A stretch of DNA of 64,000 nt from Symbiotaphrina buchneri (Eukaryota; Ascomycota; Symbiotaphrinales; Symbiotaphrinaceae). The notes under the pieces were generated by a model. The model was given only the letters and a program-made list of their open reading frames with translations. It was not told where the DNA came from and made no database searches. The translations under genes were made by a program, and so were the position numbers. Location of the stretch: assembly GCA_001599915.1 (NCBI GenBank), contig BCIG01000019.1, forward strand, positions 601,463-665,462, written 5' to 3'. Below are positions 1 through 12,141 of this stretch, piece after piece (positions within the stretch are counted from its first letter, which is position 1; every line of letters begins with the position of its first letter).

Positions 1-1
1 G

Positions 2-709
2 CGTAGCCAGACCCTGAAGTGGTTTCGGTTTGAGGTGACAAGGAATGATTTCACGCTGGCGGCAATGGTGTTGTGTTTGGACCTGCATCATGCGGCAAGG
101 CGTCGCGCAGCGGTGACGATAGCGCAAACAGAGCAGCAGAACGAGAGGGAGCAGGTGCTGCATGCGTTGGAAGCAGCACGCGGAATCTGGGAGGATGTCC
201 GCAGCCAGTGTCCAGATGCAGATCGCGTCTGTAGGATCCTCAAAGTCATGCTTGAGGATCTGCGGAAAACCAAACCCGGGATTGGCGTGCATCCACCGGA
301 AGCCTTTGATGTAAACCCGCTGATGACGCTCGCTACGGCTTCAACAGCTACGGATCACTCAAACAATACCTCCCCTAACGACGGCGAGAAGCTAACTGCC
401 CTGACGGCTACGGATTCTACAGCTGCGTTCTCGTCCAGCCTGGTATCGCCGGATGAAAGTGCACCTTCGACGTCAAATACACTGTCCTTGGAGACGCCGC
501 TTGATGACGACATCATGGCTGATTTCAACTGGGTGAGTCCTTTTTTCCTTGCTCTATAATGAATGAGCATATGAACAAGTCAAAGTGAGCGGATATGCTA
601 ATCTCATATTGCACAACAGGATGCTTGGGATGCCTATGTCATGGGCGAGGGCCCGAATGAGGCGCATGATGGGCCGGTGTCGTTTGAGGATATGTTGAAA
701 GATGTGTAA
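2..709 (+). CDS. C-terminal end of a fungal Zn2Cys6-type transcription factor (5' truncated by window edge)
   Basis: The reading frame is already open at base 2, so the gene starts outside the window. It reads through a helix-rich segment (TLAAMVLCLDLHHAARRR) and a Ser/Thr/Asp-rich region. A GTGAGT donor at 533 and an ACAG acceptor ending at 619 remove an 87-nt intron; the second exon then ends in an acidic tail finishing SFEDMLKDV and a stop at 707-709. A conserved helix of the type 'DFxLAAMVLCLDL' followed by a short acidic tail is typical of the C-terminus of fungal_trans-domain regulators. The Zn cluster itself is not in the window, so the family assignment is inference. The target is unknown. 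Confidence 0.7.
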
Positions 710-2067
710 ATCTGACTGTGTGCCTGTGAGACTTTTCTGCCGATTGCGTGCTTGGAGTGCGGTGTCCGGTTTCTGCGCAGGTCGTGATTGATCTATTTGC
801 AGCATCAGGTACACGGGTATGCAGGTAGTCTCCCCGGCTGGAGCAGGTCAGGCAGGCAGCGCGGCGTCCAGGAGAGTACCCAGTAAATGAAACAAACATA
901 AGCAAAAGCTTGTAAAAGCTGGATTTTTTGCAGGCCGCCATTGTGAGTGAGTCATGCTTATTATCAGCAGCAATAGCTGAAGTATTAACTGCAGCCTGGG
1001 ACCGCAGCTTCCCATGATCAAGCAAACTCCACTTCTGTATTCACCATCCCAGCGCCACTTCCTGCTTGTTGTTTGCCATCTCTCGTCTGCATGACCACCT
1101 AGGTACTGCACTTCTGCAGCTATTGTTTGCTACCCTATGACTCACCTATGCATCACTGCTGTACCCCGCTTTGTTGCATCATAGCACAGAGCAAACAGAG
1201 GGGCAAACAAAGCAGAGCAAACCGGGCAGAGCTTGCAAACAGGCGGGCCGATGGGTATATAAAGACCGGTCTTTTCCGGGGTTTGAGGTTTTTTTGCTGG
1301 TGTGGTATCTCGTTCCAAGTTATTACCTATACATACCTTATATATATGGGATTATATCTTTCCTGATCAATGTCTTGCCTATCCCTAGACGGACACCCAG
1401 ATATATAGACCTGTGTCTATATATTTTTTTATATACACCGTCAACCTCTCCTGCTCTTGCTGCGTCAGTAGCCCGAAACTGTATTGCACCAACGTACAAT
1501 ACGTGAGAAGTGCCGCAATAGACGAAGACTTCGCCGATATCTTACCGGTGGCCATACCGGACAAGTACTGCATTTACGGTAACTGGTTCGTCGGAAAGAG
1601 GAATGAGAGAGCTGGCGTGAAGCCTTGCTGCCTTTTGGAGGATTTGACTTCCCTCCGGGCCACAGGAGGTTCACTCCCCAGACGAACATCATGCGCCATG
1701 TTGATGCATCACAGTGACATACTCGGTAAGCTCTCCTCCGTATCAAGGATGTACTGTACTGAGCCCTCCCAGAAACGAGGCGGATTCGTGAAAAGCTCCA
1801 ACCGAGGTCCTGAAACCCAGCATATCGTCGGAGGAGGATCACTCGTCGGATGAACCCGTTGAAGGGCAGAGAACTGAGTCGGTATCAATCATCTATGCAT
1901 TCGGATGTGTGCTGATATCTGGTAGAGCCAAAGCCAAGGAACTCATCCTTTGAAGTTCCTTTCACCCTGACGGAGATCGATTCTCAGCATCTAGCACGAA
2001 GAGAAAGAAATGCCCCACTACGCTGCCCTATCGAACTTATGGAAGTCCCCTGGTACCGGGTCCCCTG
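710..2067. other. Intergenic, no gene recognised
   Basis: Short open frames occur on both strands but none shows a recognisable domain, splice pattern or codon bias. A run of TATATA-like sequence lies at about 1330-1435. I see nothing else to annotate. Confidence 0.4.
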
Positions 2068-2334
2068 GTGACGATTTTGTCAAATTCATTCTCGCACAAT
2101 CTGCAGGAGATCCTGCCCCCATGGCAGCCGTTGAACAAAATGGAAAGCCTCCGGGAAAATAACGTCGAGAGCACAAGACTCCGCGGAGTCTATATGAATG
2201 CCATGTATGCTCCAGGAATAGGTCCCGTGAGGCTGTACGTAGGATCATCATATGGCCGTTTAGGCGTAGGACACCGTGTCCATGTCAAACAAGACAGGAC
2301 TTCTTCTTCGAAAAGGCAAAATCTGGGTGCCTGA
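2068..2334 (+). pseudogene. Fragment resembling a GIY-YIG-type domain
   Basis: An 88-codon open stretch contains RGVYMNAMYAPG followed by RLYVGSSYGRLGVGHRVH. The order 'VY...YVGSS...G...R...H' resembles the GIY-YIG endonuclease fold pattern. There is no good ATG context. The preceding 150 bases are open in two other frames and give plausible peptide (GDDFVKFILAQSAGDPAP), which suggests a frame-broken gene. Only the motif spacing supports the family; it may be chance. No active copy is implied. Confidence 0.25.
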
Positions 2335-2605
2335 TATGCCAGAAATGAACACCACATTGGTTACAAAGTACCATGTGAAATCACCAGAAGAACACCTGAC
2401 GTCATGTGATCCTGTAGCTTAAGCAAGCTGGTAGCATTCCCGTTTTCAGGCAAGATCAAGAATGTGGAGACGAGGAGGTACGTGGCCAGGAGCGCGGCTA
2501 GGATGATGCGCATCAGACACTGGCCCAGGTTGGCCGTTGCATTACGTGACATCCAGCGTCATACGGCCCCAGATATAGTCCATTGGAAAGGAGGAAAAAG
2601 TTGAT

Positions 2606-3445
2606 GTGGGCTCTCGAAGTAGCCCGCAGTGCTCGTTTGCTGCTTTGCCTGGTCAAGTACGCGCGCAGATATTGTTCGATCTCACGGAAGAAGTATGCCC
2701 TACCGCCGCTCCGGCTATCGCTACCTTCTCCGACTTGCCAACAGAGTTGGTATCAAGAATATACCACTACGTCCATGCGCAAAGCCGCATCTTACAGTAC
2801 ACCGGGCCCAAGAGTCAGCCCATTCGGCATACAAGCAAATGGTTACGCAAATGTGTCGCCGGTTTACCTTTCGAATTACGGCCATTTTTCAAAGTGAACG
2901 AGGGCAGACCAGCACACCTTTTGAAGAGACTTGTTCGTGCTTTCAAGCGTTGCGGCGTGGATTCTGACGCCAAGTTACTCTGTGAGCTGTCTTCTGGGTT
3001 GGAAATGAGCACGGTGATCCGTCGACATCTGGCCGATGTCGACGCGATCCATGTTCTCCATGGTGTGCGGGTGACGGAAATTCATTTCGTGTTTTTACTC
3101 GAGTGTACCCCAGGTACGCTCGCGGAAGAGAGTAATCTGTTTTGGTGGTTGTATGCGTCGTTCCCCTCCTTGGAGCGTGTCATTGTAGAAAAGGCGGGTT
3201 GTTACGCGTTCCGGTTCGGTCAGGGTCCGGGGATGTCTCTGCGCGCAGAGATCCCAGTGGTGTTGGTAATACGACGATATTACAGTCGATGTAAGTGTGA
3301 TCTTCCACCCTTCATTCCTCTTATCCGTACGATGGGAAGGGTCATGGTTTCATTATATTGGGTCATTATTCAAGATGATATACTGAAATTTATATTAGTG
3401 AAGAGGATGATGAGGTGGAAGAAAGGGAGGAGAGGGAGACCATAG
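2606..3445 (+). CDS. F-box-like hypothetical protein, gene model uncertain
   Basis: The frame is open from 2579, begins here at a GTG, and has no ATG upstream after the stop at 2576, so the true start is probably in another exon. Near the N-terminus is SDLPTELVSRIYHYV, which fits the first helix of an F-box (substrate adaptor of SCF ubiquitin ligases). The rest has no recognised domain. A strong donor (GTAAGT at 3291) and an acceptor ending at 3398 suggest an intron. A strongly acidic stretch follows from 3400 (EEDDEVEEREERE, ending at 3504) in another frame, so either the acceptor differs or the frame is broken. The family call rests on one motif. Confidence 0.4.
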   Translation: MGSRSSPQCSFAALPGQVRAQILFDLTEEVCPTAAPAIATFSDLPTELVSRIYHYVHAQSRILQYTGPKSQPIRHTSKWLRKCVAGLPFELRPFFKVNEGRPAHLLKRLVRAFKRCGVDSDAKLLCELSSGLEMSTVIRRHLADVDAIHVLHGVRVTEIHFVFLLECTPGTLAEESNLFWWLYASFPSLERVIVEKAGCYAFRFGQGPGMSLRAEIPVVLVIRRYYSRCKCDLPPFIPLIRTMGRVMVSLYWVIIQDDILKFILVKRMMRWKKGRRGRP

Positions 3446-3504
3446 AGACATCAAGCAACGGTAGTTCAGATGATGGTGATTTTGAGTATGAACATTCGGT
3501 ATGA

Positions 3505-4606
3505 GTACCTTGTTTCTCTCCTTGTATCTTGACACTGGCGGACCAGAGTGGCTTACAGTGGAATGCGAGATAGAAGACGTGGTGATGGGGGATTCTTCGC
3601 CGACGATGTCTTCGGAGCCATTTACACTTACTTTCCGATTTCCCGCCCTCCCGGACGAGACTGCCGAGCCGTCCTTGTGCATAATGAGCGGGGCATATCC
3701 CGACTCCGTTAGAAATGCGAGTCCGAGTCTCCATTGTGAGGCCAGAGGCATCTCTACCATCTCTGCCCGAAGCCCCGTCGATCGGCCTGGCTCGGCTGTA
3801 TACACTTCGCCAGGAAAGCGGTATATATATATACATTGACACTTCTAACAAAAGGTGTTAAGCTTGAATAGCTTGAAAAGAAACGAAACGAAACGAAATG
3901 AAAATGGCTTTATTACTGACGACCATACCGAAGTGCTAGCTTCGACTCTATCTCCAGAAGCGTCCGTTTTGCTAGACTTACAGTTCTATCGCCTTCACTT
4001 CTGTCAACGCTTCTAGTTCAAGTCCCTTTGTACTTCATTAGAAGAAGAAAAGCATACACCCCTTAGATATGAGACCGCCTCGACCGGTGAGCATATCTAC
4101 CGCTTCATCGACACGATCGCAAAGGTTATCCCAGCAAAATATCGAGACAAACCTCGTCCCTCAGTCGGTATAATCAATGTTGGAGTAGCATACCTTGTTG
4201 TTATGCTCAAGGAACAGTATGAATCCTTTACCATTTCCAGCTACTGGGCGTTGAAATGTGACTCACTGTACAACACTCTCGTCTGGGAAGGCGTTCTGAC
4301 CCGTCTGCCCCAACTGCAGAACGCGGCATTCGGAGCGTGCAAGAGCCGCTACGCGATCTGCCGCAAGAACCATTTCGGCGGCGCGGCCAAGTGTTATATT
4401 CGCAGGAAGCATGAGCAGTAACAGCAAGGTGCGGTGGGAACACTGGCGGAAAATCTTCTTTCGACTGCGTCTGAGACAACGGCAGCCACGCACAACTTCT
4501 TCTTGCCTCTCGTAGCAGCTTCCTGCCTGCTTTCTCTTTGCATCCCCCTTGCAACAAACCAGCTCTCCTCTCGCGCTCTGCCAGCGTTTTCTTGACTTCC
4601 TCAACC
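3505..4606. other. Intergenic, no gene recognised; short GAAAC tandem
   Basis: There is no convincing coding frame. A small tandem of GAAAC units lies at about 3880-3900. A plus-strand open frame at 4203-4421 (72 codons) shows no family resemblance and overlaps the upstream part of a decayed Cys-rich gene. Confidence 0.4.
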
Positions 4607-5110
4607 ATGTCTGCTCCTGTGCCTGATGTGGCTGCGCCCGGCGTGCTTCCTGCCGGCAGTGACCAGGACCATCCCAGGCTGAACCCACGCAAGCTCCCTG
4701 AACCAGCCTCCCCGTGTAGGGAAGCGCGCGGTCAGCAAACGGCACGAATGGTGTCAACGCTGCGTCCGGTGGTTCTCCGGGAACCATTGGGGAATTTCGA
4801 AGATTGCCACACGAAAGGATCAATGCGACGGTGCACCTACTGCGCCAAGTCGAATCACAATTGTCTTGCTGTGAGTGCTTCCCATGTCATGAGAATATCA
4901 TTTCCTTCTTTCCTATGGGGATCGTCGGAACGGGAGACCGACAGGCTGGTCGAGATCAAAATTTCTAAAGGCTGCTATCGGAATGATGTTTGGGATGAGA
5001 TGTTTGACCCTCAGATCCTTACGAACGTCCCAGACCTGATCATCCTCCGCCAGTGGAGATGGAAGGAGACACTCCCGAGTGGAGATCTTTTGAGGTTGAG
5101 AAGGTCGTAG
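4607..5110 (+). pseudogene. Frame-broken Cys-rich (zinc-ribbon-like) fungal gene
   Basis: An ATG at 4607 opens a frame that ends with RRCTYCAKSNHNCLAV at about 4830-4870. The neighbouring frame just upstream reads GKRAVSKRHEWCQRCVRW, so the paired-Cys segments CQRC and CTYC, which look like parts of one zinc-binding module, lie in different frames. That points to an indel near 4823-4830. A GTGAGT after CLA may be a splice donor, but the acceptor at 4950 does not restore a clear frame. Similar small Cys-rich fungal proteins of unknown role exist. Function cannot be assigned; a sequencing error is also possible. Confidence 0.35.
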
Positions 5111-5887
5111 GAAAGAGATTACGTCGGTATGGACGCGTAAAACCAAAGACTTTTGGCCTTTGTGCAGGAAAGCCGTGTGGAAGCTGGCGCGGTGGTGGGC
5201 AAGGCCTCTGGGGGTTGTAGCCGAGATGTCGAGCTTGAATCGGATCTTCATAACCATCGATCGGTAGCAGATGATATATATGCTTCAGCACAGACCAAAC
5301 CACATGCTGGAAGCTTGGCCACACAAAAGCGAAGAAGCCCCAGAGCCAACTACAATTTCTTGAGAGTCGGTTGTTGGCTCTGTTTGAAGGCTATAGTGTG
5401 TATTTTGGAAGCGGGTAACACGTTCCTTCAGGGGTTACCCCTTACCGAGAGTCAGGGGTGGTCTCTTACAATGTCATACAGCGCACCACCAAAACCCCAT
5501 AGCATTACCATATACACTCTCTCTATAAGCAATTATATACAGTATCACATCATTTCCAGATACATCGAAGAACTCCTAAAGCACAGTAACCTTCTCCAAC
5601 AACTGGAAGGTCCCTATATCACGTGACCACACCCACTAAATCCGCTCTGTCGAGAACAAGCCACTTCCCGCCGCTATAACCGCCCCGACTGGACCCTAGC
5701 GATCCATGCACTAAAAGACGGGATGATGCAACCAACGGCCAGCGCCAGTCGCATTGATTCCAGTCGCATTTCCCTGGCGCAGATCCCCCGCTTGATTCGT
5801 GCGCAAATCTTCCCTTGTCCCTCCCCCGGTACATAAACCCAGAAACTTACAAAAATCCCCCCTTCCCACCCCCATGGCATTATATGC
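5111..5887. other. Intergenic, no gene recognised
   Basis: No supported coding region. A CACGTG hexamer lies at 5620-5625. The 3' part is the upstream region of the acidic-repeat gene that follows. Confidence 0.35.
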
Positions 5888-7920
5888 ATGAGTTCCGTCG
5901 CTGAAAATTGTGAGAAAAACCACTCAAGCATTTTTAGATAATTCATAATTTAAGACGGATTGAGATCTGTTCTAGGGGAATCTGTGCGATTAACGCTCAC
6001 GCGCTGCAACGGCATGCCATCCACCATTGCGCGGCCACGGCGCAAAGCGGCCGTTATTTCCAATTGAGTATTGAAGCCCCCAAAAGCCAATCCGCGCGCA
6101 CGGATTTCTGCTTTATTGGAAGAATTGGATACTCTCGCCCAGGACCGCGCGCTCGATAGCGAAGAGAATACTGCGCTGAAGGAAGTCCGCGATCTGCTCA
6201 GCTGCGCTATATCAAAATTGAAGGAGGAAAGGAAACACACAGGGAGATTAGACAGCAAAGCAGAGGCGTTGCGGAAGAACAGAGGAGAAGCCACTGCGCG
6301 GAGTGGTCGGGGATGGGGTGCAGAGAATATGCTGGAGGGTCCTGGGGTGACAGACGAAGAGGGGACCGATGAGTCCCACGGCAGCGATGAAGAAGTGAAT
6401 TCTGGATCTATGGATAATCTTGATGCTCAGATCCCCGATGACCAGATCCCTGATGATGAGATCCCCGATGACGAGATCCTTGATGACGAGATCCTTGATG
6501 ATGAGATCCCTGATGAGATCCCTGATGAGATCCGCGATGATCAGATCCTCGATGATCAGATCCTCGCGTCCTCCTCAGATCCCCCTTCCATACCAACCGA
6601 GGTCGACGAAGAAGAAGAGACCTACCTCGACGCCAGCGCCAGCACCTACAACGACCAATCGCTACAGTCCTCCTCCGATTCACTAACCAGCGAGCTTGAC
6701 GAGGAAGAGGAACAATACCTGGACAGTTCCGCAACAACCGAAGATGATCTGCACTCTTTCCTTCAACGGAGTCATTCGCAACAGGAAACCACACCTCCGC
6801 AGAAACCCTCCGAACTAAACACCTACCTCCCTACCCCGACAAGTCTTCCGCGCGCGCCTAACACGCTGAAACCTCTCCGCGAGGCTACAAAAGGCGTTCT
6901 GGAAACAGTCGAGGCAGGCAAGCAGCGCGCCAAACAGACTTTCGGCATCATGGGCTACGACGCGGTCGAGACCGCTCTCGGTCTGCGTGAGCTGATTGAG
7001 GCGCTGCGTGGGTCGGGTTCTCCTTCTCCGGCCGGCTCGGGGGAGGAGGTGCAATCGGGAGTTCTGGACACTACAGCAACAGAGCCGCTGCCCGAGGGGG
7101 AGCAGGGAGGGGAAGACGACGAGTTGAGAACTCAGGTCCAACGGGCGGTGCAGAATGCTGCAGTCTGCGAGCTGCGCGAGGGGGAAGGCAGGAAGTCGGC
7201 GCGCAAGCGGTTAGCTGGCAAGGATGGTTCGGACATGGATTCAAGAGGAGATGAGGGTCAGCTTGAGGCACAGCAAGTTGTCCTCACAGATGTGTTACGT
7301 GGAGCGGAAGTCAGGAGGCGGCGGAGAAGTGGAGATGCCACTCCAGGGAAGTTATTCAAGAGCGGCGTCACGGCTGCCGCGAAGGGGGTAAAAGACGAAC
7401 TGCAGATCCTCCAGCAGGGAGTCCAAGAGGTAGGTCTCTCACCCTCCCACCTATGGTCCCTCATCTTCGTACCCTTTTCTACCCAACCATGCACTAACAT
7501 CCACCCTTCCAGCTCCTAAACCTCAAAAAACCCCTGTCCTCCATCATCCCTCCCCCCACAGCCTCCCAGTCCACATCCACACCCTCCCTCCTTCCGCCTC
7601 CCATCCCAGCACCACCATCAGCATCAGTATCCATCTCACCATCAACCTCAACATCCTCACCCACCGCCGCAGCAGTATCCGACCTGCACCTCTCCGACTT
7701 CGACATCGGCCGCGCCTACACGCCCGACGAGATGATGTGTGCCCTGTGGCAGCTGCTGCACGGGGTGATCTACTGCGCGAACATGCTCGTGGCAGCGTTT
7801 TTAGGGGTTGAGCGGGGGAGGGGGAATGTATTGTTACTGTTGGTTTTGCTCGGTGTTGGTGGGGGCTGGATGGCTTGCAGCGGTGAGGAAGGGGGGAGCG
7901 GGCTAGGGTTGAAGGGGTAA
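5888..7920 (+). CDS. Acidic repeat protein with C-terminal hydrophobic segment, function unknown
   Basis: The long open frame has no ATG near its start. A small first exon, ATG at 5888 to 5909 before a GTGAGA donor, joins in phase to 6069 and gives MSSVAENLLKPPKANPR; this start is inferred. The main exon runs to 7429. The GTAGGT donor at 7430 and TTCCAG acceptor ending at 7512 remove an 83-nt intron. The last exon ends at 7920. The protein has a charged, probably coiled-coil N-terminus and a tandem array of D-D-[EQ]-I-[PL] units (about 6430-6560). Two D/E-rich blocks and a helical segment (RAKQTFGIMGYDAVETALGL) follow. The C-terminus is Ser/Pro-rich, ending with a hydrophobic stretch (NVLLLLVLLGVGGGW) that could be a membrane anchor. 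No family was recognised. Confidence 0.6.
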
Positions 7921-8240
7921 AGGGTGGGATCTTGTGAGGGATGGACAGGGATCTTGGGCGCGGAGGAGAGGGACGGTGGTTCAGGTGGTGGCAAGGTCCG
8001 AAACGGGTCTTGGTAGGATCTTGAGAAGGTCATACATAGGTCTTTCTTGAATGCGTATATACCCCTAGCTGAATGAACATCCCCGAGCATTGCTCTCAGT
8101 AATCCAAGACATTATCAAAGTCTATCAAGATATACACATCAATATCCATTCAAAGGAGATGTCAATTCCCTCTCCTCACTCAGACCATAGGGTATCTCTG
8201 CTTTCATCCATCTCGTAACAAAAACACCATAACCACTACC
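7921..8240. other. Convergent intergenic spacer
   Basis: This is a 320-bp spacer between the 3' ends of two convergent genes. Nothing beyond shared 3' untranslated sequence is seen. Confidence 0.5.
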
Positions 8241-10402
8241 TCAAAATAAATCCGCAACCTTCTTCTCCCTTCCCGCCTCGTCCCCAGCAGCAACCCTCTC
8301 CTGCTCGACCCGAGCAAGCGCTCTTTTCCGCGCGGAGTCATGCGGGTCGGTATACGCTTCCAAGCCGTTCTTGCCCGGCTTGAGAGTATCTCTCCTGCCC
8401 GCGTCATCTCCTTCCCCATCCTCCTCCGCAGGATCTATATTATTCCCCTCGAACGGTTCCGGCGACGCACACACCTCGACCTCCTCCTCTTCCTTCCCCT
8501 CGGCATAACCCTCATCCTCTTCCGCTTCCTTCGCCTCATCCTCCGCAGGTCGCGCTCTCCTTAACGCCCTCCGTCTCGCAAAATCGTGCGGTCTCCGAAA
8601 CGGATCCCCATCCCCCTCCGCACCCCCGTTCACATCCTCCACATGCAGCACCTCCAACCCCTCCTGTTGTTGTTGCTCCGGAGGCCCCGTCACAGGCGTG
8701 GTCTCTTCCGGCAGAACAACCTGCTCCGCCTCTAACCCTTCACCGCGGAGGACCCAACCCTGGACAACCTCAACACAATCTTCCAGCAGGCGATGATAGC
8801 CCGGATTACGCTCCTCTTCGAACATGCTAACGTGCGCCTCGACCTCATCGCCCGCAACTAGATTAATCTCTTTCTTCCACGCGCCCTTCTTCGCTCCCCC
8901 CTCCTTCCCCTCCCCCTTCCCGGCCTCTTTCCCCTCTCCTCTCCCACCTCCAGCACCCTCCTTCGGCACCGCACAAAACGTCCTCCCCCCCATCGCCGCG
9001 CCCTTCCAGCCAGGCACGCTCACCGCAGGAATCACATGGCGTCCCAGACACGTATACAGATTCACAAAGCCCACGCCCTGCAGCTCTAGCAACTTCTGCA
9101 CGCGACGCCGACACGTTTTCGGCTGCAGCAGCGCGCCGACGAACGTCAAGTGCGCGACCAGCCACGCGTAGCCCTGCCATAGCTCGTCGCGCTTCGTGTA
9201 TGCGGCGACGCCGAGTGCGGCGGCCGCGCCTGTGGTGCCGAGATACGCGGCGAGAGTGCGCCATGCGGGCACGGCGTACGGCGCGAGCGTTAGCAGCCGG
9301 GACTTGCGGGGTGGTGCGTCGCTGGTGCTGGTGGAGGGGCTTCCCGGAGAGGGAGTGCTGGTGGTACTGGTGCTGGTGGAGGTGGGACGCCGTTTGAAGG
9401 GCGAGGGGAGAAGCGTCATGAGTCGGTAAGCGCTGCTGATGCGGGAGAACTGCGAGAAGGCGCCGTAGGCGAGCATGGGCGAGGCGAGGCCCAGGAAGGG
9501 CGTGTCGAGGCAGAGGAGCGCGAGAATGCGTGGGGCGGGTTTGGAGCTGAGGGAGGTGCTTGCTGGTGGGTTGGTTGTGGGATTGGAGGGTTCCGCGGCG
9601 AGAGGTTCGCTGTGTTCGACGTTGACGTCGTTGCCCGGAGTAGGCGTGTCTGGGAGCGGGATGGAAGCTGGAGGAAGCTCTGCTGCGGGCAGACTAGTAT
9701 CTTCAGATGGGATATCTGGAACATCGCCTGCGGCGGCGGAGGTAGTTCCGGACGGGTCCTCGTCGGCGGCATTCTCGTCCGCATTGACGAGCGTTTCGCT
9801 CTCCTTCCCCTCTTTCTCGGACTCAATCGAAAGAACCGTTTCCGCGGCAACGAAACCCCTGCTCTCATCAGCCATCTCCTCACTTCCAGTCTCACCATAT
9901 ACACGTAACAGTCAAACATACCCCATCGAATGAGCCGCCAAGATCACCTGCACCGGCTCGTCGGAGCTGTTCTCCGCCTCGAGCGCGTCGACGCGTTGCT
10001 GCAGCCTGATGGGTCCGATAGCATGTCAGTACATCTATCCAGCTACATACGAGCAAAGAGCAGCAGAAGAGAGTTGCTTACCATTCGCGGAACTTCGCAA
10101 CACACTGCACAAGGTTCCCAGAGGTCTCGTATTTCGGGTAAACGGCGGCGGAGACGGTCCAGTCTGGTAATGAGTCCTGCAGCTGGGCCTGGAGATGCTG
10201 TTGTGGTCTTGTTAGATGCGGAAGATATATTCCAATTTCCAAGGGTGGAGCTTACGGAGGGGAAGGAGTGGAATGTGTCGTCGTTGCCCTATTGGAGCGT
10301 CAATATCTGGCTATCTGGCTGGGAGGTTGCAGCGGATAGGGGGTAGGGGGTGGTGCTGACACTAAAGCCGTGGATGAAACATAATAATAGATTATTCCCC
10401 AT
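8241..10402 (-). CDS. DUF676-type putative serine esterase / alpha-beta hydrolase, five exons
   Basis: Splicing joins 10361-10402, 10256-10288, 10082-10197, 9922-10005 and 8241-9858, giving about 630 residues in one frame. The N-terminal exons read MGNNLLLCFIHGFS then GNDDTFHSFPS: an oxyanion-type His-Gly strand and the conserved GxDDTF loop. KYETSGNLVQCVAKFREW and VILAAHSMGGFVAAET follow. Ser of HSMGG (about residue 90) is the expected nucleophile. The strand after the nucleophile elbow is ILALLCLDTPFLGL; Asp there lies in the usual spot of this family. A membrane-like Ala-rich stretch and a long charged Lys/Glu-rich tail follow. The first donor is GTCAGC, the weakest of the four. The family (related to yeast lipase-like proteins) is poorly characterised; substrate unknown, lipid or acyl ester likely. 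Most of the protein is in the large 3' exon. Confidence 0.87.
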
Positions 10403-12141
10403 TCTTCTTGCGATGGATATTGCAACATTTGAATTCTGTACGGGGTAACTATGCAACTCTGTATTCCTGATGCAAAAGAAATATAGAACAAATCTAGACA
10501 CCGTCTTTGCGAGCAATGCTCAGAATGTCTAACCCCTACAACGGGCGCGTCTCCTCTCTTGCGCACAAGCATCCAGACTCCACTGGGAAGCTACAGCACA
10601 CTCACTTAGAGCCATTGCGTTGACCCCCTACTGGGACATATTCCGTACAGTCAATTGCAAAGTACACCCACCCGGGGTACTGCCGCGCCACACCCATCAG
10701 GCAGCATCTCATCTCATCCCTTCACACAACGATGCTCTCGTAGCTCCACACTAGCCACATCCCGTGGCGTCATCTGCCTCCCTTAGCATCGTAGAGCAGG
10801 CTGGATTTACGTCATGATCCTTCCACGCAGTCTGCAGCGGAGAACTCGGAAGGAGGTGTTTCCGAGACGGCAATGCGAATACGAAGCTATGAGGAGTCGC
10901 CAAGGGGGAGAAGATGCAATTGTGGCGTCAGGACGAGGTGCTGGAGGTGTGGCTGGCTCGATGGTGGCTGCTTGGACGCTGATCGAAGCCACAAATCCTG
11001 ATTGCTGTGGTCAAGGAATGACCGAGGGAGCCAATGAAGGGCGCTGAGGAGACGAAGGAAGAGGGGAAGATGGGATGAGCTAAGCACTACTTCGTACCTT
11101 TTAGTTAAGACAGTGACCAAGAAGTATAGCATCACGTACCTCAGTCGTCCAACATGTTACATGTCAACGATACACTGAGCCTGGCAGAGACATAAGGTAG
11201 CTTCCACCTCCACTGTACCTAGCAACGTACCTGGTATAGTCTGGTACAGGGTACAGCGATCATCTCACGGCAACCTTTCCCGACATCTTGGCGTACCCGG
11301 CTAACAGGCCGCACATCCAGCCTTAGCGCGCCCATGCCTGTCAACCGCGCCGGCGTGCCGATCATCCTCGAACACGCGGCTCGCTTAGCCTTGCACGATC
11401 CGGCAAAGCGCGCCTGTACTTAATCCCCGATGCCACAGAAGCCCACCCTCGTCCTCCCCCTTGTCCAAAGTACCCCCGCCGATCATCTCAAGCCTCGCTT
11501 GCAGGTCCACGCGTCTGAACGTCCGTTCCCAACCTTACCAACTCCGACCGTTTCTTCACCACTGAGCTCAACTGCTCTGCGATCGATCGACGCTACCTTA
11601 CTTACCTTAGGTGGATAGAGTGCTAAGCGAGCACCTTTTGACGTTGCTGATCCGCCGCGCCCGCACCACGTTCCATCGGACAACGGCTTGCATCATGCCC
11701 GCGTCGATCACACCTCCAAGCGGCGTGGGATAGCATGTCTCGCTGCTTTTGAGGCCGAACGCTGCTGTGGCTGGTGTGCCTGTGTACTACGAAGGACATC
11801 GGTTGCGGAAACGTCTATTTCGCAGGGCGGCTGAAGGATGGGATGAAGAGTGAGGGTGCGAGATGGATGTCCTGAGGCTAGACGTCATTGGATGGCCGTG
11901 CACTAGCCACACCTCGATGGACCTCTGCGCAACATCAGAGGATTTGGCGTCCAATGTCGCATAACAAAACATAGAAAACCGGGATTGTGGCTTAGGAATT
12001 CCGTATATCCTATTTCTCTTTTACCAAATCATGTTTCACCACTACTGAAGGTACTTTACAAGTGGTCTCACATACATCGTACCTGCACCTCGCTATACCC
12101 TTGATCCCGTCATCCAACTATCATATCGCATTCCTCTGCAG
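10403..12141. other. Intergenic, about 1.7 kb, no gene recognised
   Basis: Only short overlapping frames with no domain. The right part should hold the promoter, and perhaps a tiny first exon, of the Lys/Glu-rich protein downstream. One candidate is ATG at about 11842 followed by GTGAGG, which would join in phase to the acceptor at 12140-12141. This is unproven. Confidence 0.35.
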
